From: Dipteris shenzhenensis
Lineage: Eukaryota; Polypodiophyta; Polypodiopsida; Gleicheniales
NCBI GenBank assembly: GCA_047967505.1
Contig: CM106539.1
DNA length: 64,000 bases
Reading direction: 5' to 3' (one strand)
The notes under the pieces are model-generated. The model had not been told where the DNA came from. It was given only the letters and a program-made list of their open reading frames with translations, and made no database searches. Positions 42,544 to 54,146 of this stretch are shown one piece after another. The stretch's first letter is position 1. Every line of letters begins with the position of its first letter. The translations under genes were made by a program, and so were the position numbers.

Positions 42544-42925
42544 TATTGCCTATTCCTTCATTGTCTCGTATTCAATAATGAAGGAAGAAAACCCTGCTCT
42601 ATGATTGTGTAATTCCCAATCACAGCCAACTTATGTTGTATTCTCTCTAAACCTTACTCTATTTGTGTGGTTTGTATTGCCTATTCCTTCATTGTCTCGT
42701 ATTCAATAATGAAGGAAGAAAACCCTGCTCTATGATTGTGTAATTCCCAATCACAGCCAACTTATGTTGTATTCTCTCTAAACCTTACTCTATTTGTGTA
42801 GTTTGTATTGCCTATTCCTTCATTGTCTCGTAGTCAATAATGAAGGAAGAAAACCCTGCTCTATGATTGTGTAATTCCCAATCACAGCCAACTTATGTTG
42901 TATTCTCTCTAAACCTTACTCTATA
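42544..42925. repeat. 131 bp tandem repeat, three units (left copy)
   Basis: Units start at 42544, 42675 and 42806 with TATTGCCTATTCCTTCATTG. Each contains CCTTCATT and AATGAAGG arms that can form a hairpin. Confidence 0.9.
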
Positions 42926-43952
42926 CCCAGTGATTGATTGTATTTTGATATTTTGGCTTCTAAAAATTCAAATTTACCCAAATAATAATGTGGGATCGAG
43001 TGCTGTAACTGCTGGCCTTCTGTGTTGGTCTTTCACAACCTCAAACAGTTTACCGAGTCTAGAAGTAAACCAGAATTTTAAGCAGAGCAGAGCTTGCAGA
43101 CTCCTGAGATAACAAATTGGTTCGTAAGATGCCTCTATATGAGTAAATGTCTCATCTTATAGTAGTGTAACTGTCATGTCATTTTATCGAACTCTCAACT
43201 CCCCCTAATCAGAGCTCATGCTCTATTTGCATATGGAGCCCAACTAAGAGTACTTTGTAGAATTGATTAACATATATTTTCTGAGCACACTCCAATATAG
43301 CACAACTGCTAGTGACTTCCCAGCATATACCCTATGTCACTTGAACATATATTCATCAGTTAACTCTGAATTCATATTTGCAAGCGGACAAATATGGCCT
43401 CTGTCAGTAGCATAACCCTTTGTTGCTTCTTTTGATACGAAATTAATGTTCCTGGTTTTCCTTTCTCCATTCATTGTTGCAAGCAAGGAAAGCACATTCC
43501 CATATAAATTTCTTTCCAGTTTCAGGCTTTGACTCTTTAAAAGCACCTTATTTTAAACACCTTATACAACCTCCCAGACAAAGGGTCAGCATTAATCCCA
43601 TACAGCCAGTCAAAGCAAAATCAAGCAGCTAGCAGCTCTAATGAAGTCTTGACAATCATGTGGAGAACAACTAATTTTTCATGCCCAGAAGCACTTTACA
43701 ACTATGAATATCACCCTTTGAAGCTCCTCTACTACAACAGAGGTTTTAAATACCACTTTACTTGAACCACACATTAAAAGAGGATATCCCTATGACTCTC
43801 CCCTTGTATATCAAGAAACACTTTGCTCTTCTGGATGACATGTCAGATGGAATATTTGCACCATTGACAGATACAACCTCAGCACAAAATCTCTATGAAG
43901 CAACTGTTTTTCTTGAACTTCGTTTGTTTAAATCCACCAAATCCGTAGCAAA

Positions 43953-44122
43953 TTAATCAACTGAGTTTTTCGAATACTCTTTCACCACCACAAAGTTTCC
44001 AAGCCTTTGGGGTACTTGCTCCAGATCTCTGCCCTCATGCCACCACTCACCAACAAAAACTCCAGGACCAGCAGGGCGGAGATAGTCAAAACAGCAATCA
44101 TTGAAGGGCCATGGTTGTTTAG
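43953..44122 (-). other. Orphan 3' exon of an unidentified gene (left copy)
   Basis: After a TTGTGCAG acceptor the minus strand reads KQPWPFNDCCFDYLRP, then GPGVFVGEWWHEGRDLEQVP and QRLGNFVVVKEYSKNSVD to a TAA at 43953-43955. The Trp/Cys/Gly-rich, non-repetitive composition looks like a genuine protein end, but I cannot name it and see no upstream exons. It could be a captured host-gene fragment. Confidence 0.35.
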
Positions 44123-44180
44123 CTGCACAACAATCAAAATCGTTAAGGAAACAAAAAATATCTTTAATATCAATTGATGA

Positions 44181-44502
44181 CTCTCTCTCTCTCTCTCTCT
44201 CTTGGAGGATGTAGGCCTTCGGAGATCAGCCCACGATAGTGAGGTGACAGCATATGGCACACACGTGCTGCATATGGGGAGCTCACATGGCTTAGCGATA
44301 TTCAATGGCTTGCCACGATGGCCAGGGTCAAATGCTTCACATGTTAAAATCACAAAAGGAGGGACGAGTATGGTTGATTATTTGATAGGATCGCCGGCAC
44401 TGATACAGGATATACAAAGCTTTGAGATCTCGGGTAGACCTATTGGTCTGGCAGCTGACCATTCTCTTTCGTCATCCACTCTGGCGTCTGGACAGATGAG
44501 AG
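44181..44502 (+). pseudogene. LINE-2 endonuclease fragment (left copy)
   Basis: Starts after a (CT)n run: DVGLRRSAHDSEVTAYGTH, GSSHGLAIFNGLPRWPGSN, STSMVDYLIGS-like and LAADHS blocks, the C-terminal half of an AP-type endonuclease. It ends at the hAT border at 44503. Confidence 0.7.
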
Positions 44503-45503
44503 CATAGTCACAAGAAACGTTTCGTCCGTTTCGTTGTTTCGAGGTTTCGACAGGTTTTGTTTCATTTCGTTTTGAATCTTCGGACGAAACGGATAGGTTT
44601 CGAAATGATACTTGATATATACAAGGATAGGGGCAGGTAAGACATGTTATATTCAAGTTTAGAGTGAACAAAGTGAAATACAAGTGTCAAGTCCTTAGTC
44701 AAGACACCCAGTGTCTAGGTAATCCAAAACACAAACACATTCAGAATTTAAGTCTCCTTTCTCAAGTTTCAAATTTAGACCAATTAATATTTATGGAGTC
44801 AAAACTTAAAAGCATATTGACATTGGACATTGGATTCTAGCATCTAGAGATATGAACATCACTGATTCATTGAAATTTGAATCTAGATATATGAGTCATT
44901 ACTTTCCAAAATGTCAAGTAAATATAAGTTCCCAAAATAGACATATGAAATAATAAGTTCCCAAAGTGACGAGTTGTAAGCTCAAACTTCAAAGTTCCAA
45001 AAATGAGTAGCATGAGTGATAACAAATCATAATTTGAAACTACTCAGTGCTCACTACTCTCTCTACCAAGTTCACTATCACTATCTGCATCTTCATCTGT
45101 GGATTCTATGGCATCGGAACTCTCTTCCTTCTCTACCCTTGCTACCATCTCCTCAAAGGAATCACTACTATGACCACTAGTAGCAAGGGTACGACCACGA
45201 TCTCGTCGGCGTCTATAACAGCGTGGTGAAGATGAAGTGCCAATGCTTGCAATCAAGGGTGGTGCACTAGTAGATGCTTGTGCAATAACCCTTGATTGCG
45301 AACGTGTGACGCGTCGAAAGTGTGCGTCATCCTCTCGAAGGAAATCATATGCTATATCCTCATCGCTGCGCCTTTGGATGAATGATATATCAATATTCTC
45401 CCCTCGAGCCAAGCCTCGCTCAAGCTTTCTTAGAACTTCAGGATCAACCTCTTTCACCTTCCAATGTAACACTTCAGCCCCTTCAGCCCCACTGGTACTT
45501 TCT
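44503..45503 (-). pseudogene. hAT 3' end fragment (left copy)
   Basis: First 1001 bp of the hAT element found whole at 55723-60143, including its terminal sequence CATAGTCACAAGAAACG and the last coding exon (VLRKLERGLARGENIDISF, FLREDDAHFRRVTRSQSR). One extra T at ~45453 keeps the coding frame open across VKEVDPEV, whereas the right copy is shifted there. LINE-1 starts at 45504. Confidence 0.85.
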
Positions 45504-48500
45504 CGGCATGCCAGACCTTCCCCAGAAGGCCTACGACCCTAACCCTCTGCCACGGGAGTAGGGGGTCGATGAGCGCATCCTCTCTCCTGAGTCGTCCATC
45601 CCCTGAAACCGCGAAGAAGGCAATAGAGGAGTCATCCAAACGTCCTGCGACCACCAGTGGGATGCCACGGGGGGTGAACTGTCCCAGCCAGTGGGTGTCT
45701 CCAGGCATGAGGACCTGAGGCTCAGGTGGAGCTAACCAAGCGGCTGGGATCGCACCGTCGATCTCTGTGCGTCTCGCCTGGACTCCGCGTGCACCTCCAG
45801 CTGCGTCTGCAAGATCGGCCATCTCCAGATGTCTGTACGTATCCCTCCAAACTCGAAGGGACCGGGCTGGCCCCCTCATCCAGCCATCCCACCTGATATG
45901 TGATCTCTCCCCCAACTGAAGGCCCTCGGCGTCTCTGACCTGCCCATTCCAGACGAGCGGCTGTCGATCGATCTCCTCCTGACAGCTGGGCTGGGACTGA
46001 ATGAGACTGGGACGGAGCCGCCTCCAAACCATGAGGAGGCTACGAACGAGTGGGGAGCGGGGCTGAGTGAGCGGGGCGGAAGTGAAGATCCACCTGAAGG
46101 ACGGTAGCCACTCTCCACCTCAGCGCGGGACACAAGAGCCGACTCCCTGCTGAAGTAACATCTTCCACGTCTGCCCCCCTGGGGTCAAACCGCGGATGAT
46201 AAGCTTGCCTAACAAGGCCTGACTCTGAAGCTCTGGATCAATGACCCCCAGACCACCCTCAGCCTGCGGAAGAATGACTGTCTGCCAAGCAACCCTGGCT
46301 CTGGTATCTCTATGCCCATCCTCCCCAGACCAAAGAAAGTTCCGAACCAACCTCCTGAGCTGTGCCACGCTGGATCTCGAGAAGCACCAACAGGAAGCCA
46401 CATACCAAGCCGTGGCTAGAAGGACCTGGTTAACTACCAAAGCACGACCTGCAAGGGAAAGCTTAGCAGTGCTCCAGAAAGCCAGCTTCCGTCGGATGGA
46501 ATCTAGCACCGGGAGAAACTGCTGAGCTGGCGTAATGTCTAGGCCAACCTGGAAGCCAAGGTATCTAGCTGTCTGTCCACGTGGAATCCATCTGAAGCCC
46601 AGAAATCGCCCCCACTGAGAACACGCCCCCGGGTCTGTGAGAAAACCAACTGATTTGTTCCAGTTGATTTTCGCACCAGCGGCCGAGCAGAAAACCTCCA
46701 GGGCCATCCGCACCCTCTCTAGCATCCTCTCATCGTCCTGGACATAAAGGGCTGTATCATCTGCGTACTCTGAGTCCAGAAGCTCCGTGTCCTCCCGGAG
46801 TGGAAGGCGAACACCCCTGAGCCCTGTGGACCTCGCCCGAAGGTAGTAAGTCATGGCCTCGGCGAAGAAGAGAAACAGGTAAGGAGCCAGGGGACAGCCC
46901 TGACGTACTGATCTCTCCAAGCTGAATCGCTCACCCATCCTGCCTCCAATGATGACCCTGCTGGACGCTGTCCTGTACAAAGCTGAGATACCCTGAATCC
47001 AGCCTGCCGGGAAACCTAGCCGCTCCAGAGTCCCCTCCAAAAAGGACCAATCCACGCGATCGTAGGCCTTCTCGAAGTCGAGAAGTAAAATGGCAAGGTG
47101 TGATCCGCTGTACTGAGCCCACTCCGCCGCCTCTGAAAAGGTGAAGACATTATCCAGGATACTACGATCCTGGACAAAGCCTGTCTGAGTGTCATGGACG
47201 AGGTCTGGAAGTAGAGGTCGAACTCTGGCACTGATCATCTTGGCGAGGATTTTGTAGGCAGTGGTAAGGAGAGTGATCGGACGCCACTGGCGGATCTCCT
47301 GTCTATCTCCTCCCTTCGGGATGAGGCAAATCAGTCCCGAGGAAAGGCTCTCTGGCATCTGCCCGCTGCTGAAAATCCCCTGCAGAGCTGCAAGGAGGGG
47401 CTGATGGATCTGGTCCCAGAAGGAGGTGAAGAAAGCTCGGGATAGCCCATCCTCACCTGGGCACTTCTGACCATCAATAGCCATCAAGGCCTCCAACATC
47501 TCATCCGAGGTGAAAGGCGCCAACAACGTCGCCTGCATGCTAGGCTGGACCAGGGATGGAATGTGCCTCCACACCTCCTCACGGGCCCGACCGGCACGAG
47601 GGGCAAGCGGCTCCTGCTGGAAGAGGGTCCTGTAAAAGTCCGTGGCCAACCCCAGGACCTCCCCTGGATCCGTAACGATGTGACCCTCCGCTGTCCTGAG
47701 ACTCCGAAGCTGATCACCTGCAGCTCTCTGGCCATGCGTCCTAAAGAACTCCCTGCACATCCGGTCACCCTTTCGGGCCTAAAAGGAGCGAGAGGCGTGA
47801 AAGGAAAACTCGGAGCGACGCTGGAGAGTCTCCTCCAGGAGGGCTCTGGCTCGAAGGGCCTGGATCCGCAGCTCCTCCGAACCCGGGGAAGCCTGCTGGA
47901 GTCGCTGAATGGAGGCGAGGTCCCTCCGAAGAGCTCTCTCTCTGTCCCACCAATCCTGTCGAACCTGTAAAGCTGCGAGCTGGCAGATCTGGCTAGACTC
48001 CTGCAGAGCCTGTGCGACTGAGTCTACCAGATCCACGCCCTCCCCCCAATCTCTGTCCCAAAGACTGCAAATGCTACTGCGCACGTCCACCCTCGAGAAG
48101 ATGGAGTCGGGAATCCTGCAAGATCGGGAGGGGAGGGTCTGGGCTGCCGAATCTAAGGAAAGGAGCACAGGCGCATGATCGGAGAGTGTCGTCCCTGGAA
48201 CTATACCCGCCTGGCCGCCTCTGCTGATGGCCCAGTCACTGACATAAAATCTATCAAGCCTCTCCAGGAGTCTGCCTCCTTCCCTGCGGAAGCCCCAGGA
48301 GAAGTCTAGGCTCTCGTGCCAACGCCGGAAGGACGGGTCTCTCCAACTGTCCCTCCCTCCCGTCTCGAAGATGAAAGAGTCCCAAGCTGACTGCTCTGCC
48401 TGGGCCATACCTGTGAACTCCGGGCCTCTGCCCTGCTGGTCCTCCAGGGTCTCCAGGTTGTTGAAGTCTCCTCCAACAATCCAGGAATCCATGTCTGGAA

Positions 48501-48921
48501 GAATCCCTGTAAGTGTCCTCCAAAAGGTGGCTCTGCAACGGAGGTCTGTGGGGGCATAAATGTTGAGGATGCCTATTTTGGATCCCTCCAGGTCCAGGCC
48601 TACCCAAAGGGCTCGGCCAGGAATCAACGTGCCGTGACCAAAAACTCCCTGGGCTAACTGCTCGCACACGGAAGTACAGACACCCCCACTCCTCCCCTGA
48701 GCGCCGATAGAAGGCTCCCAGTAAGTGTAGGACCGTCCAGGGAGAATCTTCCCGCAGCTACGGGAATGAGCCACAGAAAGCTTGTGCTCCTGGAGCAGAA
48801 GTACATCCAAACGACCAATCACTGCAGGCTGAAGTTCCTGCCGCAAAATGAGCTTCCTGGGACCACGGGTGCCAGAGGAGTGAAACCCGTTCACATTCCA
48901 GGATACGAGGTGTAAGCTCAT
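45504..48921 (-). pseudogene. LINE-1 ORF2: endonuclease and reverse transcriptase
   Basis: Starts at an ATG at 48919-48921 overlapping the ORF1 stop (ATGA). The endonuclease has HLVSWNVNGF, LLLQEHKLS, LNIYAPTD, WIVGGDFNNLETL, LDRFYVSDW and SDHAPVLL, the conserved Asn, Glu, Asp and His sites of AP-type nucleases. After a single in-frame TAG (47779-47781) the RT follows: GLICLIPKGGDRQEIRQWRP, ILLLDFEKAYDRVDW, RQGCPLAPYLFLF and EYADDTALYV (catalytic DD). GYLGFQVG-like thumb and KLSLAGRALVVNQVLLAT blocks complete it. A TGA at 46120-46122 interrupts the same frame, which then continues to the 3' border (PLVWNGQVRDAEGLQLGE). Two stops in about 1140 codons make it inactive as it stands, unless read through. 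Confidence 0.9.
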
Positions 48922-50968
48922 GGAGAGGGAGGGGGGGCTGCGAACAACTGTCTGCTCGCGGTCGAAGTCGAAGAAGAACCAGACGTATCGGAATGGAGGC
49001 GCTGCCGCTTATGAGAAGGTTTGGAGGGGGAGACGGGGTCGTCCTGCCCGTTCTTCAACACCTTCAGCAAAGGCGAGAGGCCTTTGGTGCCATGAACAAA
49101 TGCTTTCTCGAGCCAGCTCGAGATCTCTGAAGAGGTCATCCCGTAGAAGGTTCGGAGTTTCTGCTGGGACCAAGCTCTGACATCCTGGGGGAGAGGCCAT
49201 GACAGGGGAGGTCGGAGGATCACTATCAGTCGGAAGCGTTTGGCGGCGCAACGCCACCGCAAGCGCACGTCGCCCTCGGACCACTGAGTCTCGAGGAGCT
49301 GCCCACCGGACGGGCCTATCCAGGAACACACCTGGGCGTGCGTCTGCTCTCTGAGAGCCTCCCAAACCGAGTCGTCTGTCCAGGTCTCGGTGCCATCACT
49401 GAGGAACGTGAAAGCGAAGCTAGGGCCATCCCTGGGAGCCAAGGCACCAATCCTCCCATCCGCCCCTTTGCGGAGCAGGAAAATACTGATGTCGAGACAA
49501 GCCGGGAAGGTCCCAAGGTCGGCTACATCCAGGTAGTCCCAGGGGCCAGATCTGTAGAAGTCTCGCGGAAGCTCTCTCTCATGGAGCTGAGACCCAACTG
49601 AGTCTACCACTGAGGGGCTAGCGGGAAGGGAAGCCTGCTCCACTGGTGGTGTAGACTCCGGGTGTCCTGCCAGCGAGGGGGGAGGGGGAGGAGGCTGAGG
49701 GATAGGCAGCTCTGACTCCACGGAGGCGACTGGCGGAGGAGGTGGAGGAGGTGGAGCGGGGGCTGCACACGGCTGGGAAGCCGGTGGTGCAGCTAACTCT
49801 GAGGGAGAGGCGAGGGGGACCAGGGGGGGGGGGGGATGGGGGTGCAGCTGGAGCTGGGGCTGAGAGGGAGGAAGAGAAGACTGAGGAAGAGGAGGCGAGG
49901 GCTGAAACTGCGGGTCGGGCGACGGGGGGGGGGGGGAGACTGGGGAGGGGGCTGGGGCGGGGAGGAAAGGGGCGGGGGAACGGGAGAGAGGGGGAACTGA
50001 GGCTGTGGAGGGCGCGCTGCCGTCGAAGAAGAAGCTCTCCCAGACCCCTGGGGCGGCTGCCTGACAGGTCTCTGGGGTGCTGCTGTAGGAAGGGTAACCT
50101 CTGCCTCCTTGCCTTTATCCGAAGTCTTCTTGTTCTTTCCCCTTTTCCTTTTAACCTCGGTCCAACCGCCCACAACCTCTGGACCCGACTCCTGCTGTCT
50201 CGGCTCCTCCTGACGTGGCTGTCCAGGGGGTGGGGGTGGGGGCGGAGGGGTCGGGGGCGGGGGAGGTCGAGACGAGCTGGCGAACCGTGGACAAGCAGCC
50301 GCCAAGTGCCCAAAGCCGTGGCACCGCAGGCACTGACCTGGCTGTCCGGTGACTATCATGCTCTGGGTGATACTGCCGGCACCTGTCACAATCTCGATCA
50401 CAGCAGGGAGAGTCGCAGGATCCGCCACCGCCACTCGGACTCGGGGGGCTCCTGCCGTGGTCACTGCGTCGGCAAAGGTGTCGTGCATAACCCAGCCAAA
50501 ATGGGAGCCCAAGTCCCTGACAATCGGGCGCAACTCTGCAGCAAGCCCTGGAAAAACAAGTGTCACTGGGTGTCGAGGTATGCGGAACCGAGCATCGAAC
50601 TCCGCTGCGCTGAATCCACGGTACCACGGGACTATCATGATAATCTTCCCATCCACCGAGGTGGGGGAACTGGCAATCAGGTTGCTCACAGCTTTCTCAG
50701 TGGAGAGTTTGAGCCAGAAGATGCCCCTTCCCATAAGGGCCACCTCCTCAATATGGCCATCCTCTAGCAGGAGAGTGGACTGGAGCCAGTCCCTGATGGC
50801 TAACCTGGAGGGGGAGTGACCAATGACTCTACCGTAAACAGAGGTACGCGTAAAGTCAATGGCAACCTCCTGAACACGAGATGACTGTCGCTCTGTGAGG
50901 ATAACGCGGTAGGCATCTGGAGAGGGAGGGTCCGACTGGGCCTCCGGATCCGGGCAGGGGGCCGCCAT
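48918..50968 (-). pseudogene. LINE-1 ORF1: nucleic-acid-binding protein
   Basis: Likely start at the ATG at 50966-50968 (MAAPCPDPEAQSDPPSPDAY). An N-terminal DUF4283-like region (RVIGHSPSRLAIRDWLQSTL, MGRGIFWLKLSTEKAVSNLI, WYRGFSAAEFDARF) leads to one zinc knuckle CLRCHGFGHLAAACPRF. A Pro-rich and Lys-rich stretch (KRKRGKNKKTSDKGKE) follows. The frame shifts in a run of about 13 G (plus strand) near 49822-49835, where ORF1 continues in another frame through PPVEQASLPASPSVVDSVG and a C-terminal domain (FYRSGPWDYLDVADLGTFPA to LEKAFVHGTKGLSPLLKVL) to a TGA at 48918. The homopolymer shift may be real or a sequencing error. Confidence 0.85.
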
Positions 50969-51777
50969 ACCGCCAAGACTAACTGCAAGCTTCCGATGGG
51001 GAGAATGAACAGGCTGCCACCCCAAAAAAGGGGGGACGAAGCGGTAGGTGGAGCCTGGGGGTGAGGCGGGCGAGGCGGGGTGAGGGGGCGGGGGGGGTTG
51101 GAGCGGAGGGCGGGGTGAAGGGATCGGGGTGCGGGGAACGGGGGGCGCGGGAGGGCGGGGGGGGGGGGGTGGCGGGGGCGGAGAGGTAAAGCGGGGGGCG
51201 GGGAGAGCGAAATGGAGGCGGGGGGGCGGGTGAGGTGAGAGGGGACGGCGGGTGAGGCAGAGCGGGGGAGGGAGGGGGTGAGGCGAAGCGAGGGGGGGGG
51301 AGGGGTGAAGCGAGGTGGGGCGGAGGGGGGCGGAGTGGATGAGAGCGGAGGGGGGGATGAGAGGGCGGCTGAGACGAGGGGAAGGGGGGGGGTGGAGGCG
51401 TAAGGAGGGGGCGGCGAGGGTGAGGTGAGAAGGAGCGGGGGAGAAGGGGGGATTAGAGGCGAAGGGAGGGGGCGGCGGGGGGTGAGGGGAGATGGAGCGG
51501 CGCGGCGGGGCGGGGCGGGAGAACAGTGAGGGGGGGGCGGTTTGGAGCGAAGCGGCGGGGGGCGAAAGAGAACAGCGAGGGGGGGGGGCGAGAGCGAGGC
51601 GAGGCGAGGGGAGGGGCGCAGCGAGGTGGCCGACGGGTGAGGGGGAGGGGGAGCGGGGGGCGAGGGTGGAAGGGGAGGGAAGGGAGCGGAGGTGGTGGCG
51701 GCGGGAGGAGGAGCTAAGGGAGGTAGAGCGAGCGGCGGTAGGGGGGAAGCTCACAGGAGCACTCGGGTTCACAAAAA
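50969..51777 (-). promoter_or_regulatory. LINE-1 5' region, C-rich (G-rich on plus strand)
   Basis: About 800 bp of GGGGCGGGG, GAGGGG and GCGGGG words on the plus strand, rich in CpG. It stays open in the ORF1 frame as Pro/Ser/Arg-rich sequence but looks untranslated. It probably holds the internal LINE promoter. Confidence 0.55.
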
Positions 51778-52311
51778 ACACATCTCCTTTTTAAACATTA
51801 AACTTTTAATTGGAAAAACCACTTCAATTCATCATTGAGTACTCCATCCCTATAGTGGATGCCATCATCTTTACAAGGGAATCAAAGTACTAGTATGCGT
51901 CCTCAAAATTTTAGTTGTATAGTGATAGGGTTGGCATCAAATGTCTATAACATGTATTTGTTGTATAGTGATAGCATCAAATGTCTAGAACACATATTTG
52001 TTGTATAGTGATAGGGCTAACATCAAATGTCTAGAACACGTATTTGTTGATGCATTTACATCTTCTTGGTGGTGTCAAGCATTGCCACGACTTCAAGGGC
52101 CACTCCAGTAATTAAGTGCATCATATTTGTTGCACTATCGAAACTAAGATGGTTTTTGGGACAAGGTAAGTGACAAACTAGAGGATATACCATGATGGAT
52201 CCTTTATAGAGACAAAAATACCTCTCACTTAGCAAATCCAAACAAAACTCTAGAGTAATGGAAGATTGATTCTCTTTGATGGCTACAAAATTTAAAAGCT
52301 GTTAGTGCCCC

Positions 52312-53330
52312 GCAAGTGACGGATTTGTTTATTAGACATATATTTCGTTTGCATGGATTACCCAAATCCATAGTGTCAGTAGAGATGTCAAATTTACCGA
52401 TCATTTTTGGATTGCAGTATTTGAAACACTAAGGACTGAGTTGGGAATGAGTAGTGGGGATCATCCAGAAACGGATGGTCAGACGGAAAGAATCAACCAA
52501 ATTTTTGAGGATATGCTTAGAGCATATGTGTCATTGAGGCAACGTACATGGGACAAGTGGTTGCCATTGTTAGAGTTTACCTACAATGATAGAAAACATT
52601 CCTCTATAGGATTCAGTCCGTTTGAGCTGAACTATGGTTATAGACTAGCGAATCCGACTATAGTTGAAGTACCTCAGAAAGTGCCTAGTGCCGCGAACTT
52701 TGTGGTTCAGATGCGAGAGATGCTAGCACTTGCGAGAGCTAACATTCGCCAAGCTATGGATAGAGCTAAGGCGTATGCAGATGAGAATCGATCCGCTAGA
52801 GAATACAAGGAAAGAGAAAAAGTTTTTCTCAGAGTTCCTTCGCACTCTAAGTCTTTGACTGCAGGAGAGTGTGCTAAGTTATCACCTCGATATTGTGGGC
52901 CATGGTTAATTCTAAAAAGAATAGCCTATAAATTAGAATTACCACAGGGTTGTAAGATGCACCCAGTGTTTCATGTTTCCCGTTTAAAGAAATTTTTGCA
53001 TACAGGTGACTCACTAATTGAGGGTGTTGTTTTGTTTCAGGAGATAGAAATTTTTGCATACAGGTGACTCACTAATTGAGGGTGTTGTTTTGTTTCAGGA
53101 GATAGAGGATAATGCAAGACACAAACCAACAAGAATCCTGGACCGAGGAACAATGCAAGTGCGCAATCGGAAGATACCCACGATGTTGGTGGTTGCATGG
53201 CATGATCTACCTCTATCAGAAGCTACCTGGGAATCCATATACCAGTTACACAGAGTATTTCCAGACTTTATCATCGAGGACGCTGATGTTGAAGAGGGAA
53301 GGAATGTTACGCTCAAATCGAGGTAACATG
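52312..53330 (+). pseudogene. Ty3/gypsy integrase C-terminus and chromodomain (right copy)
   Basis: GDHPETDGQTERINQ and EFTYNDRKHSSIGFSPFELN, then AYADENRSAREYKEREKVFL, LSPRYCGPWLILKRIAYKLE and HPVFHVSRLKKFLH, the conserved gypsy C-terminal fold. A duplicated ~55 bp segment (copies starting about 52991 and 53046) shifts the frame. The chromodomain-like part follows (RTMQVRNRKIPTM-like, WHDLPLSEATWES), ending at 53326. The chromodomain places it near the chromoviruses. The catalytic region upstream carries a one-base loss. The polypurine tract GAAGAGGGAAGGAA and a probable 3' LTR start TGTTACGCTC (53305) overlap the end. Confidence 0.85.
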
Positions 53331-53703
53331 ACCTCGGAAGGGTCAGTCGACATTTTCCTTTAAAGGATCAATGTTTGTATTATATTTGTTTGGGCTTCAT
53401 GTAAAAGATCAAAAAGAAATAAGGTCAAGGTCCTTGGTGAGGGTGACATGGCACTAGACTAGGTGAATCTAAGGCTAAGGGACTTTAATGCATTAAATGT
53501 GCCTAAGGGCAAATGTTTTAAAAGATATCCCAAGAGAGGGGTAAATAATGCATTACGGAAGGACCCTACAAGTATGACATGTGGCATACTAGATTCATCT
53601 AGGGAGTTTTGGGGGTCGTTGAAAAAAAAAAGCAAGCATAAGCTTTACGTAATTAGATCTATCTGAAAGCTTGGAACCAACAAGGTTGGCTGGGAGGAGA
53701 AAC
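53305..53703 (+). repeat. Probable gypsy 3' LTR start
   Basis: TGTTACGCTCAAATCG after the purine run, followed by non-coding DNA. No second copy or LTR end is visible, so only the start is supported. Confidence 0.4.
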
Positions 53704-53763
53704 CAAGTGCCGGTGCTCGTGATATATCGGAAAGAAGTCAGAAATCAGTTTCTAATGTTTCAG

Positions 53764-54146
53764 TATTGCCTATTCCTTCATTGTCTCGTATTCAATAATG
53801 AAGGAAGAAAACCCTGCTCTATGATTGTGTAATTCCCAATCACAGCCAACTTATGTTGTATTCTCTCTAAACCTTACTCTATTTGTGTGGTTTGTATTGC
53901 CTATTCCTTCATTGTCTCGTATTCAATAATGAAGGAAGAAAACCCTGCTCTATGATTGTGTAATTCCCAATCACAGCCAACTTATGTTGTATTCTCTCTA
54001 AACCTTACTCTATTTGTGTGGTTTGTATTGCCTATTCCTTCATTGTCTCGTAGTCAATAATGAAGGAAGAAAACCCTGCTCTATGATTGTGTAATTCCCA
54101 ATCACAGCCAACTTATGTTGTATTCTCTCTAAACCTTACTCTATAC
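53764..54146. repeat. 131 bp tandem repeat, three units (right copy)
   Basis: Same array as 42544-42925; units from 53764, 53895 and 54026. Confidence 0.9.

Larger units (their letters stand above)
41351..45503. repeat. Left copy of the giant direct repeat flanking LINE-1
   Basis: Matches 51778-56722 nearly base for base. It lacks 833 bp present in the right copy (52871-53703), has one extra ~40 bp unit near 41520-41590, and has one extra T at about 45453. Only a handful of substitutions are seen. Homology starts at ACACATCTCC and ends at GGTACTTTCT, the exact borders of LINE-1. Confidence 0.95.
45504..51777 (-). mobile_element. LINE-1: full-length L1-like retrotransposon, GC-rich
   Basis: 6.27 kb on the minus strand with a C-rich 5' region, ORF1 with zinc knuckle, and ORF2 with endonuclease and RT. 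The GC content is far above the rest of the window. There is no poly(A) run at the 3' border. It is flanked by the 4-5 kb direct repeats. Confidence 0.9.

Noticed and set aside
42544-42925. LTR pair of a small element
   Set aside because: Three tandem 131 bp units with no internal region between them; a tandem array explains them better.
45454-46032. Separate gene downstream of LINE-1 RT
   Set aside because: Same frame as ORF2 after a single TGA, so it is the ORF2 C-terminal part; its last residues run into hAT DNA.
49742-50767. 341-codon plus-strand frame
   Set aside because: Antisense of LINE-1 ORF1, whose zinc knuckle and conserved blocks are on the minus strand.
51492-51794. Gly/Arg/Glu-rich plus-strand frames
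   Set aside because: Shadow of the G-rich LINE-1 5' region.
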